Positions 1 through 6,504 of a stretch of 10,546 nt of DNA are shown here, in pieces. Each line of letters begins with the position of its first letter. The first letter of the stretch is position 1. Position numbers and translations under genes: made by a program. Source of the DNA: CAZOZP01 sp964584325 (lineage in GTDB: Bacteria > Bacteroidota > Ignavibacteria > Ignavibacteriales > Melioribacteraceae); the NCBI GenBank assembly GCA_964584325.1, contig CAZOZP010000088.1, positions 1 through 10,546 of the forward strand. The letters are read 5' to 3'. The notes beneath the pieces were generated by a model. It did not search any database. It was not told the origin of the DNA and saw only the letters and a list, made by a program, of their open reading frames with translations.

Positions 1-2438
1 TATGGAAGCGAATTCGTGTTTAGAGCCATTACGGATGCATTAGCCTTGCTTACCGCCGGACTCATTTTTACTTTTCCGACTGTGCTCGTGTACTTTATTG
101 GCGAACCGTAATAATAAATTTCCGCCACTCTCCCAACCATCCCTGTGCCGTGGTCACTGAAGGCTATTACAGATTTATTATCAATACAATTAATCCCTAT
201 GCTTGTTACTGTCGAACCGAAGGCTGAATACTGATTGTTAAATAATGCTATAGCTTTGTCGCTTCCTGCTTTATATCCTATAAATGCAAGCCTGTATTCT
301 GCGTTGTTCCCGGGATTTACAGTAATAACAGGACTCTTAACTGAACTGCACCCTGCCCCTGTTGCGGTAATCTGGGATGCTCCCCAGTCTGATAGAGTGT
401 TAAAAGCAGTCGTATTGTTAATCTTATAGCTTTTCCGTATTATCTTTGATGTACCTTGCTGCCAGGCAATGTGAAATATTGCATTGTTAAGGTCTGCTGC
501 TCTGCCTGAGGCTATTGTCGGATTATCCGAATTTCCGTCAGTTCCGTCAATCCAAACCGGTTCAACGTACCAGAATATTTTCTCAGTGCTTGTAGGAGTA
601 TAACAGCCGAAGCGATAAAAAAGCCCGTCTGCGCCTTTCCATACCGCCATCAACCTGTCGGCTATGGCAGAAACCATAACCGGTTTCATATCTTCAGCAC
701 TTACTTCGCTTAAGGCAACGGCACTTCCTGTCTTGTTTCCGCTTTCATCATAAACTTCGATCTTTATGCCGCTTTCGGTCTGGTATATTATTTTATTATC
801 CGATATTCTTGAATTTGGATCAAATGAAGCAGAAAACATTGCGGCTCCATTGTTTAGCGGTTTACCGCCGTTTCCAAGCCGCCATTGCCCGGCATTGTTT
901 TTTGTTTCAAGCCATAATTTTGCCGAACTTTCATAAAGCAATCTATTCCCGGCCATTACTCCCGAATCATCTTCTGTTGTCAGAAACTTTGTCTGGCCGG
1001 AATTTGAAAAAGCTGTATAATTATTCGATGCCTGAAGCATTTTGTAGAATACAGTTTTTCGTGTGTTGTCTCTCGGAATTAAACTTATTGTATTTCCTGA
1101 GGAAAAATTATCTGTCCAATACGAAAACTGATATTTTCTGTTGTTTATCGTCTGAATTACCGGTGCTGTAAAATCCATCTTATTCTCTTCTACTATCCTT
1201 GTTACTATTCCTCTATCCAGGGTCCCTTCAAACTCTGTTGAGTCTGTCCTGAATATCCGGAAATTTTTTCGCATTTGAACTTCAAAAATCCCTCCGTCTT
1301 CATCAACAGTTATGGTATCAATAATTGACCGAGTAAAGCCTTTTGTTTTATGAAAATCTTTTTTCGAATACTTCCACTCACTTCGAGCCTTTGGGAGGTA
1401 GTCATTAAAAACTCTTTCATACCCTGCTATTAACTGACCGGATACTTCTTTCAAATCAATTGCTGTATTTTTCACCACACCTTGAACTTTTGGACTCGAA
1501 TATTCTTCATCGTTAATTTTTATTATTCCACCCGGGAAATTGTTCTGAACTGTTACAGTCAAAGGATTGCTGTAAATCATTTTCAACTCGCCCGGACCAT
1601 AGATAAGCTCTTCTTTCTTAAACTCAATCTCAATGGTTGGTGTATTGATCGGTTTCCCTTGCCACTCCCACTTGTCGAAATATTTAATTCCGCTTGAAAT
1701 AGTCTGCATTGATGGGGCTGTTAGTTTAAGCTTTGTTCCAACCTTTCTAACAATTTCAACCGGAGTATAAATGTTTGCGCTATTTAACTGGAAGTACATT
1801 CCTGCGAAATTGGACGTTATCTTCACTTTTGGCAGAAAATATGTTATTGTTAAGGTTATATTTGATATATTTGCTCTATGTCTCAGCGAATCTTCCATTA
1901 TTGAAATAAGAGAAAACGCTGCATTATTGTCTTTCAGGCTGCTGTCAATATAGGCAAATACTTCTTTCCCTTTTTCATCATTGTGATAATAGTTAAAACC
2001 CGGAATTGAATCTATTGGGATATTTCCTAACAATATTGTTCCTTTTTTTGCTTCCTCCCACCTGTTTTTCCAACATACTTGATCATAACAATTCGCTTTA
2101 TCATCTTTTGATTTTCTTATTTCATATTTAAATATACTGTCATATTCTGAAATACTCATCGTTAGAGAAACTGCTGTAATTATTGCACTATCGGGGATTT
2201 CAGATAAATCAAAGTTCAATATTGTTCTAAAGGTTTTCTTAGCATCTAAACTATCATTCCTCCCGATCTGCGCCCAATATGTACTTTCAATGCCCGCATA
2301 GTAAGGTGCTCCCGAACCATTCTTGTCTTCCGAAACTACAATAACTTTGGGAGTAATATAAACCGCTTCCTGAATTTCGGCTTTTAATATAAGTGAATTC
2401 AATATTATAAAAATTAAAGAAATTATTTTCCTGCTCAT
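1..2438 (-). CDS. Large exported protein, N-terminal 812 codons (C-terminus outside window)
   Basis: I checked the frame triplet by triplet: it is open without a stop from the ATG at 2438 to the window edge. Residues 1-20 (MSRKIISLIFIILNSLILKA) are a signal peptide. Residues about 25-200 resemble a DNRLRE/carbohydrate-binding-like beta-sandwich, with the phrase RTILNFDLSEIPDSAIITAVSL followed by a cluster of beta strands (quoted here in parts: RTILNFDLSEIP, then DSAIITAVSL). Around 420-460 is a segment with the pattern TAPVIQTINNRKYQFSYWTD. Residues about 465-812 have repeated short beta-strand phrases (MAVWKGADGLFYRFG, FHIAWQQGTSKIIRKSY, YRLAFIGYKAGSDKA) like a sialidase or YncE-type beta-propeller. 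By family logic it would be secreted or surface-displayed, probably with a type IX sorting domain beyond the edge; that last point is inference. It lies 151 bp downstream of the lipoprotein gene, with no minus-strand terminator between. Substrate unknown. Confidence 0.85.
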   Translation of the reverse strand, partial: MSRKIISLIFIILNSLILKAEIQEAVYITPKVIVVSEDKNGSGAPYYAGIESTYWAQIGRNDSLDAKKTFRTILNFDLSEIPDSAIITAVSLTMSISEYDSIFKYEIRKSKDDKANCYDQVCWKNRWEEAKKGTILLGNIPIDSIPGFNYYHNDEKGKEVFAYIDSSLKDNNAAFSLISIMEDSLRHRANISNITLTITYFLPKVKITSNFAGMYFQLNSANIYTPVEIVRKVGTKLKLTAPSMQTISSGIKYFDKWEWQGKPINTPTIEIEFKKEELIYGPGELKMIYSNPLTVTVQNNFPGGIIKINDEEYSSPKVQGVVKNTAIDLKEVSGQLIAGYERVFNDYLPKARSEWKYSKKDFHKTKGFTRSIIDTITVDEDGGIFEVQMRKNFRIFRTDSTEFEGTLDRGIVTRIVEENKMDFTAPVIQTINNRKYQFSYWTDNFSSGNTISLIPRDNTRKTVFYKMLQASNNYTAFSNSGQTKFLTTEDDSGVMAGNRLLYESSAKLWLETKNNAGQWRLGNGGKPLNNGAAMFSASFDPNSRISDNKIIYQTESGIKIEVYDESGNKTGSAVALSEVSAEDMKPVMVSAIADRLMAVWKGADGLFYRFGCYTPTSTEKIFWYVEPVWIDGTDGNSDNPTIASGRAADLNNAIFHIAWQQGTSKIIRKSYKINNTTAFNTLSDWGASQITATGAGCSSVKSPVITVNPGNNAEYRLAFIGYKAGSDKAIALFNNQYSAFGSTVTSIGINCIDNKSVIAFSDHGTGMVGRVAEIYYYGSPIKYTSTVGKVKMSPAVSKANASVMALNTNSLP

Positions 2439-2530
2439 TTTTAGTCCCTTTTAATAAATATTTTACTTATTTTTAAAATACAATGGCCGTGGTTTTTCCA
2501 CAGAATGTAACGCATTCAAAGCCAACTATG

Positions 2531-2565
2531 GCAGAGTTAATGTTCACGCATTAACTCTGCTTTTT
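2531..2565 (+). terminator. Perfect 12-bp hairpin with T tract on the plus strand
   Basis: The arms GCAGAGTTAATG (2531-2542) and CATTAACTCTGC (2549-2560) are perfectly complementary around a 6-nt loop, and TTTTT follows at 2561-2565. By shape this is an intrinsic terminator for plus-strand transcription, yet no plus-strand gene is visible. On the minus strand, which carries both neighbouring genes, the hairpin has only an A-rich flank before it and no T tract after it. It could block antisense transcripts, act as a processing or stability structure at the 3' end of the lipoprotein mRNA, or serve as a leader element of the next gene. Confidence 0.55.
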
Positions 2566-2571
2566 ATTAAT

Positions 2572-2591
2572 TCAGCCCATATTTTCTCCTT
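2572..2591 (-). promoter_or_regulatory. Strong ribosome-binding site feeding a two-codon ORF
   Basis: On the minus strand the stop of the lipoprotein gene (TAA, 2592-2590) overlaps an AAGGAG motif (2591-2586). Five bases later comes ATG-GGC-TGA (2580-2572), so a textbook initiation site leads to Met-Gly and a stop. It may be the scar of a lost downstream gene, a reinitiation/leader minigene for the large gene starting at 2438, or coincidence. A perfect hairpin begins 11 bases downstream of its stop. Confidence 0.4.
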
Positions 2592-3615
2592 ATTTTAGTA
2601 TTCCTCTTACTATTCTAAAATACCCCGCCGAAGGGTTCTTTATAACAATCGCAACTCCATCGGGCAGAATTTCATATAATCCAATCGCTTCCCTTTCACT
2701 TCTAATGATTCCGAAAAACTCAGCCAAATCTTTACCATTAAAATGATATAATGAATTATTTCTCTCAAGAATAATATCATTTTGACTTCGTCCGAATATA
2801 ATACCAATATTAATTCCGTCATTAAATTCTTTGTAAAGCCGGAAGTCATTGTTTTTATAAAAATATATTTTTGCAAATTGAGATAACCAAAGATTGCCAT
2901 CTAAATCATCATAGTTTATCCAATCGCTGCCGAAACCGGAAGATTTAATAAGCTTAATTTTAGCTCCATTAAACAAAAAGAGTTTTAATGATTTTGGATA
3001 AAAACTCATTCCAAGTATTGCATACTGATTAAGTTTAGGTATATATTCGATTTTCACAAAACCACCCAAATATTCATCAATATTTATCCTGCTAAACGTC
3101 TTTCCGTTAAATCTATATATAACTCCCCTTTCATCTGCAGTCCCGCTGTAAATCTCACCAACTAAAAAGATTTCATTTTCACTTTGCCCGCAAATCTTAT
3201 TAATATTTATTTCTTCTGACAATAGACTATCCGCATATCCAACAAAACTCAATACTCCGCTACAATATTTATATAAACCTCCTCTTTCGCCGGCAAAATA
3301 AATATTTCCAGAACTAAACCCGAGTACTGCATTCGGTGAATTAACAATACTTGAAAAACTTGCAGGTTTCCAATTGGTTCCGTTAAAATGCCATATAGAA
3401 CTATCAGCCGGACCATAACCGGTCATCCAAATATTATCAATGGAATTTCCCCAAATATCATACATTGAACTAAAAGGCAAATATATTGAATCTGATTTCC
3501 ACACATAATCTCTTCTTCCGGGTGGAATCTCTTCTGTAGTTACAATGTTTTCTTTGCAGGATATTGCGGTAATAATTATAAACAAAGACAAATAACAGCA
3601 GAAAAGTTTCTTCAT
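2590..3615 (-). CDS. Putative outer-membrane or surface lipoprotein with beta-propeller-like repeats
   Basis: The 341-residue product starts with a lipoprotein signal peptide: KK at 2-3, a hydrophobic stretch, and a lipobox-like AISC with Cys20 as the likely lipidated residue. The rest is built of irregular repeats of about 35-45 residues with the pattern (N/D)xIWxxG...IxHFNGxxW: clear copies are near 52-83, 96-125, 138-175 and 268-297, with weaker ones near 188-220, 232-258 and 308-337. That is the look of a six- or seven-bladed propeller. There are no catalytic residues I can name, so a binding or structural role outside the cell is the most I would infer. It is probably upstream of, and possibly co-transcribed with, the large exported protein at 2438-1. 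The start fits a GGGG motif four bases before the ATG. Confidence 0.8.
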   Translation of the reverse strand: MKKLFCCYLSLFIIITAISCKENIVTTEEIPPGRRDYVWKSDSIYLPFSSMYDIWGNSIDNIWMTGYGPADSSIWHFNGTNWKPASFSSIVNSPNAVLGFSSGNIYFAGERGGLYKYCSGVLSFVGYADSLLSEEININKICGQSENEIFLVGEIYSGTADERGVIYRFNGKTFSRINIDEYLGGFVKIEYIPKLNQYAILGMSFYPKSLKLFLFNGAKIKLIKSSGFGSDWINYDDLDGNLWLSQFAKIYFYKNNDFRLYKEFNDGINIGIIFGRSQNDIILERNNSLYHFNGKDLAEFFGIIRSEREAIGLYEILPDGVAIVIKNPSAGYFRIVRGILK

Positions 3616-3637
3616 AATACCCCTAAATAATTTATTT

Positions 3638-3664
3638 ATTATAAATCTGTTTTCTTACAACAAA
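3638..3664 (-). promoter_or_regulatory. Candidate promoter of the lipoprotein gene
   Basis: On the minus strand TTTG (3664-3661) is followed after 17 bases by TATAAT (3643-3638), which lies 22 bases before the ATG at 3615. The leader then runs to GGGG (3623-3620) and TATT-ATG. The 630-aa gene has TATAAT at nearly the same distance (23 bases) and the same GGGG-TANT-ATG start context, which supports a real shared design. The -10 element is convincing; the upstream box is weaker. Confidence 0.4.
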
Positions 3665-3686
3665 TCTTTTTTTGTCGTGCTATAAT

Positions 3687-3700
3687 AAAAAAAAAAAAAA
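3687..3700. repeat. A14 homopolymer tract
   Basis: A run of 14 A (plus strand) lies 71-85 bases upstream of the lipoprotein ATG, so as T14 it sits just upstream of the candidate promoter. Such tracts can slip during replication, or act as bent upstream elements. No hairpin precedes it on the minus strand, so it is not the tail of a terminator. Tract length in an assembly can be wrong. Confidence 0.8.
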
Positions 3701-4112
3701 CGGGAATGCAAGCTTTATTTTGTTATAATTCTGTTTTTTATTTTTATTATGTAGTTGTGAAAGGCCGGATCCTGGATATACAGCCGCTTAATAAGAATTT
3801 ACCACAGAGAGCGCGGAAAACACGGAGATGATGTTTATGTTAGACGCAGTTTTTGTCTTTCATATTAGATTCCGCACCTTAAGGCGCTGATAGCTTGTTG
3901 CTTTCAAGTAACTGCCGAATTATCGGGAGAGTGACACAGAGTGCCACGGAGAGGGATGAATGCCTTCCCGGCGCTTCGACAGGCTTAAGCGAACGTCTCT
4001 TCACGCATCTCGATTCTTAACGGGCTGATTATTTGTTTTACGCGGAATTATGGCCTTTAATCCTGATTATCATTTAATCACAAAAATCAGAGTTCAGATT
4101 ATTCTTATCTGC

Positions 4113-4209
4113 CTTCGAGAGCCTTAAGGCGCCGGGAGAACCCACTTTGTTACTCGTCACGCGTTACGCTTCACGCATCACGATTCTTCGAGAGCCTTAA
4201 GGCGCCGGG
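4113..4209. repeat. Pair of identical 24-bp direct repeats, 73-bp period
   Basis: Positions 4113-4136 and 4186-4209 are identical over 24 bases; both contain CCTTAAGGCGCCGGG, which includes the palindromes CCTTAAGG and GGCGCC. They flank a 49-bp segment rich in TCACGC/TTACGC. A shortened relative (CCTTAAGGCGCT) occurs at 3877. Two copies with one spacer do not make a CRISPR array; they fit a duplicated dispersed element. Confidence 0.8.
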
Positions 4210-4253
4210 CGGCATTTACACAAAATATTGTGCAGACTTCCGACATCCGGACA

Positions 4254-4301
4254 CCCCCGATTGCATCGGGGGCTATGCATATTTAATCCCTCCGGGATTA
4301 A
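4254..4301. repeat. Two tandem REP-like hairpins
   Basis: Two 19-nt dyads of the same design lie 10 bases apart. The first is CCCCCGAT-TGC-ATCGGGGG (4254-4272), the second TTAATCCC-TCC-GGGATTAA (4283-4301). Each has a perfect 8-bp stem and a 3-nt loop, and the linker contains ATGCAT. No T tract follows on either strand, so they are not simple terminators. The arrangement resembles REP/BIME-type pairs of palindromes, which in other bacteria are mobilised by Y1 transposases; no such transposase is in the window. Confidence 0.6.
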
Positions 4302-4386
4302 CAGGAATATTGCTGATATAATTTGTCTAATTATTTTATCCCCCGGAGATTTAAGATTCCCCCTTTGGGTCTTTGTGGTAAATTAT

Positions 4387-4416
4387 AAAAAAAGGGCAGA
4401 CACTTTACGCCTGCCC
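4387..4416 (-). terminator. Intrinsic terminator of the 630-aa secreted protein gene
   Basis: On the minus strand GGGCAG (4416-4411), an 11-nt loop and CTGCCC (4399-4394) are followed directly by seven T (4393-4387). It lies about 20 bases after the TAG at 4438-4436, so transcription of that gene should stop before the repeat mosaic. Confidence 0.85.
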
Positions 4417-4435
4417 CAACTCTGTTACCCTGTCA

Positions 4436-6328
4436 CTATTTCAACAGCATCAGTTTCCTTACCGCCGAAAATGAACCGGCTTGAATTTTATACAGATACA
4501 TTCCGCTTGATAATCCGGATGCATTGAATTTAACTTCGTGTTTTCCGCGGTTCATATTCTGATCTACAAGAGTAGCAGTTTCTTGTCCCAACAAATTATA
4601 AACCTTAATTGTAACCCTTGAAGCAGTGGGAATTGAATATTCAATTGTTGTTTCCGGATTAAAAGGATTAGGATAATTCTGAGAAATATAATATGATAGT
4701 TTTTCCGGATCATTTTGTGTTGAAGTCGTTGGCTCTGTTTTACAAATTATATTCCAGGTTTCGGCTGATTTATAATTTAGAGCATGACCGTGATAATCAT
4801 ATACTGTTCCCGGATCAGTATATTTTTCTTCTACAGTCCATTTAAAAGTATGAACGCCGTTTGAGTAAATATGATTCTTATCCGAATTATCGCCGTTGTT
4901 ATTAATTCCCGTGTGAATTGATAATGCAGTATCAGAATATGAACCTTCATCAGTCTGCCAGCCCTGATCTAAGTTGAAGTGTTTATATAAATATTTTTTA
5001 TCTCTTTTGAAATCGCAGAAAACATCTATATCCGGAATCTCTTCATTGTATAGCCTGACAGAAAAATCCGCACTTGATCTGATGGGAGTGCTGGAGGATG
5101 ACAAACGTTCAATATTTATTCCAGGATATGTTCCGCCTGAACCGTGAACCGTGAAATCCTTATGGAAATCTTCGTTATAATATTGTTTTCCATTTACCTG
5201 AACTGATAAAAGTCTGTCAAATATCTTCAGTATCGGTATTGCATAATTTTTTCCAAGAACAGCCTTAAATGAAAAACTTGCTCCTTCATTCATTCTTGTA
5301 CTGGATTTAAATGTTATGGAAGCATTTTCATCACTAACAACCCAGGAAGTATCGCCGGTACAATCAAGACGATAATTATATGTACCGCTTAATTCAACAG
5401 TTTCTTCTTCCGCATTCAGCAAGGCAGTACCCTGGAACAGATTTGGTCTGCCTACCGGCTTAAAATGAGGGAAATTCACAACCGCGGTGGCCGTACCCGG
5501 ATTATCAACAACAAATTCGGCTTCGGCAATACCTTCGGCATTTGTTGTAACTTCATCTGATAGAAAATGTCCGTTTGTTGAGCCGCCGAAATCCACAATA
5601 CCTACCGCACCGGCCTTTAAGTAGAGCTTTCTGTTTGCAAGAGGCACACCATCGCAGTCAATAAGAGTTATTTTAACCGTTACCTGATCGCCTACAGTTA
5701 CGTTTGTTTGTTCAGGTTCTACCAAAACTTCATTAAAAACACCCGATTTAAGTAAGTCGCGAATTGCAACTTCTGTATCTTCATCTCTTTTCTTAACTTC
5801 AAAATCTCTTATTGTCTGAAGAATAGAGCCGAAACTTGAAGCAAGAGCAACTCCGGCATTATACCCTGATACAGTTACATTATCGAAGCTAACCGATACA
5901 CTTTTTACAAGTTCTCTGGAATACCCGGCCTCCAGATACATTTCCGCAGTGTAATTGCCTTCGGTTCCGCTTACACTTCCGTAAAGAATATAGTCGGCTG
6001 TATTGTAAGTACCGGTTGGAGCAAGATTTGTATATTCCATTCCGAATTTCAGAGTTCCACCCTGAAGTTCATTTGCATTTACCATTGCCCCGTCTATCCA
6101 ATACATACAATCAGCAGATGGCTCGTTGTCTCTTACATTCGCAACAGCGCTGCGTGCTACCCAGAATAATTCGAAATACTTAAGAATTGCCGCATCTTCT
6201 GTGGGACGGGCAACATTAATCTGGAAATCGTACATTGCAACTGAAGGTTTTGAACAATCTCCGCAATCCTGACCGAAACTGACAACTGAAAACAAAAACA
6301 ACAAACAAAGTAAAAAGAAATTTTTCAT
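4436..6328 (-). CDS. Modular secreted protein with Big_1-like domain and type IX secretion sorting domain
   Basis: The 630-residue product has a signal peptide (residues 1-19, ending SFGQ). Residues about 28-175 contain ADYILYGSVSG and a following beta-rich stretch (MYLEAGYSRELVKSVSV), which resembles the CsgG/FlgO/TolB-N type of domain; that is tentative. Residues about 203-305 look like an Ig-like invasin (Big_1) domain: TVKITLIDCDGVPLANRKL, then TTNAEGIAEAEFVV. Residues 306-545 are beta-rich and unrecognised. Residues 546-630 are a type A sorting domain with YPNPFNP, VYNLLGQE, GLSSGMYLYKI and a terminal KLMLLK, which directs cargo across the outer membrane through the type IX system and is then usually removed. 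No catalytic motif is visible, so an adhesin, matrix or cell-surface role is inference. It is monocistronic, with its own promoter region and terminator. Four cysteines in the first 75 mature residues may form disulfides. Confidence 0.88.
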   Translation of the reverse strand: MKNFFLLCLLFLFSVVSFGQDCGDCSKPSVAMYDFQINVARPTEDAAILKYFELFWVARSAVANVRDNEPSADCMYWIDGAMVNANELQGGTLKFGMEYTNLAPTGTYNTADYILYGSVSGTEGNYTAEMYLEAGYSRELVKSVSVSFDNVTVSGYNAGVALASSFGSILQTIRDFEVKKRDEDTEVAIRDLLKSGVFNEVLVEPEQTNVTVGDQVTVKITLIDCDGVPLANRKLYLKAGAVGIVDFGGSTNGHFLSDEVTTNAEGIAEAEFVVDNPGTATAVVNFPHFKPVGRPNLFQGTALLNAEEETVELSGTYNYRLDCTGDTSWVVSDENASITFKSSTRMNEGASFSFKAVLGKNYAIPILKIFDRLLSVQVNGKQYYNEDFHKDFTVHGSGGTYPGINIERLSSSSTPIRSSADFSVRLYNEEIPDIDVFCDFKRDKKYLYKHFNLDQGWQTDEGSYSDTALSIHTGINNNGDNSDKNHIYSNGVHTFKWTVEEKYTDPGTVYDYHGHALNYKSAETWNIICKTEPTTSTQNDPEKLSYYISQNYPNPFNPETTIEYSIPTASRVTIKVYNLLGQETATLVDQNMNRGKHEVKFNASGLSSGMYLYKIQAGSFSAVRKLMLLK

Positions 6329-6351
6329 ACTACCCCCGATTTTTTATTTTT

Positions 6352-6378
6352 ATTATAAGATAACTTGCTTCTATTATA
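6352..6378 (-). promoter_or_regulatory. Candidate promoter region with two TATAAT boxes 21 bp apart
   Basis: On the minus strand TATAAT occurs at 6378-6373 and again at 6357-6352, both inside TTATAATA(A/G). The nearer one is 23 bases before the ATG at 6328, matching the lipoprotein gene, and is followed by GGGGG-TAGT-ATG. No convincing -35 box stands at the right distance from either. They may be alternative starts, or just A+T-rich DNA. Confidence 0.35.
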
Positions 6379-6417
6379 AACTAAAATCAATAAAAATTAT
6401 TTGATTGGTATTAAGAG

Positions 6418-6431
6418 ATGATATATATCAA
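6418..6431. promoter_or_regulatory. CRP/FNR-family-like operator
   Basis: ATGAT-ATAT-ATCAA matches the CRP/FNR-superfamily half-sites TTGAT-N4-ATCAA at nine of ten positions and contains the perfect 12-bp palindrome TGATATATATCA (6419-6430). It lies 90 bases upstream of the 630-aa gene, between that gene's promoter and the neighbouring terminator, so it could regulate that gene. In A+T-rich DNA a match like this can arise by chance. Confidence 0.3.
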
Positions 6432-6445
6432 ATATTATTGTTAAT

Positions 6446-6473
6446 AAAAAAGGCGGTTAAGCCGCCTTTTTTT
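6446..6473. terminator. Bidirectional intrinsic terminator below the transporter gene
   Basis: AGGCGG (6451-6456), a 5-nt loop and CCGCCT (6462-6467) form a GC-rich stem flanked by six A on the left and seven T on the right. It therefore works in both directions. It lies just after the TGA of the transporter gene (6507-6505), so its main job is to end that minus-strand transcript and insulate the gene at 6328. Confidence 0.9.
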
Positions 6474-6504
6474 ATTGAATTACACTTTTTAAAAGGGACA
6501 AAAA

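Larger units (their letters stand above)
3796..4384. repeat. Mosaic of short dispersed-type repeats bracketed by an 11-bp inverted repeat
   Basis: This gene-free block begins with AATTTACCACA (3796-3806) and ends with its exact reverse complement (4374-4384). Inside are repeated modules: a CACAGAG/CACGGAG-rich unit (3801-3828) and a second like it (3934-3957); three copies of CCTTAAGGCGC (3877, 4122, 4195); a GCTTCGACAGGCTTAAGCGA phrase (3972 onward); CACGCATC(T/A)CGATTCTT twice (4003 and 4173); an AATCACAAAAATCAGAG phrase (4076 onward); and two GC-rich hairpins near 4254-4301. From memory, phrases of these kinds recur between genes in many environmental bacteria; I cannot search here. No frame carries a plausible protein. 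The block is visibly richer in G+C than its flanks. Confidence 0.6.

Noticed and set aside
235..1953. Plus-strand ORFs at 235-429, 809-1171, 1482-1697 and 1771-1953
   Set aside because: All are antisense to the continuous minus-strand frame 2438-1, which has a signal peptide and domain-like repeats. None has a recognisable product.
2640..2900. Minus-strand 86-codon ORF inside the lipoprotein gene
   Set aside because: Alternative frame of the propeller-like gene, without start signal or family resemblance.
4113..4209. CRISPR array
   Set aside because: Only two repeats with a single 49-bp repetitive spacer, and no cas genes.
3616..4386. Hidden tRNA or structured RNA gene in the long gap
   Set aside because: I looked for a tRNA-like arm set and TTCGAGAC-type T-loop contexts. 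The TTCGA phrases here belong to the repeats and have no acceptor stem or CCA-side partner.
4228..4527. Plus-strand 99-codon ORF (MCRLPTSGHPRLHRG...)
   Set aside because: It is a translation of the hairpin repeats, then runs across a minus-strand terminator and into the antisense of the sorting-domain region. No ribosome-binding site and no protein-like composition.
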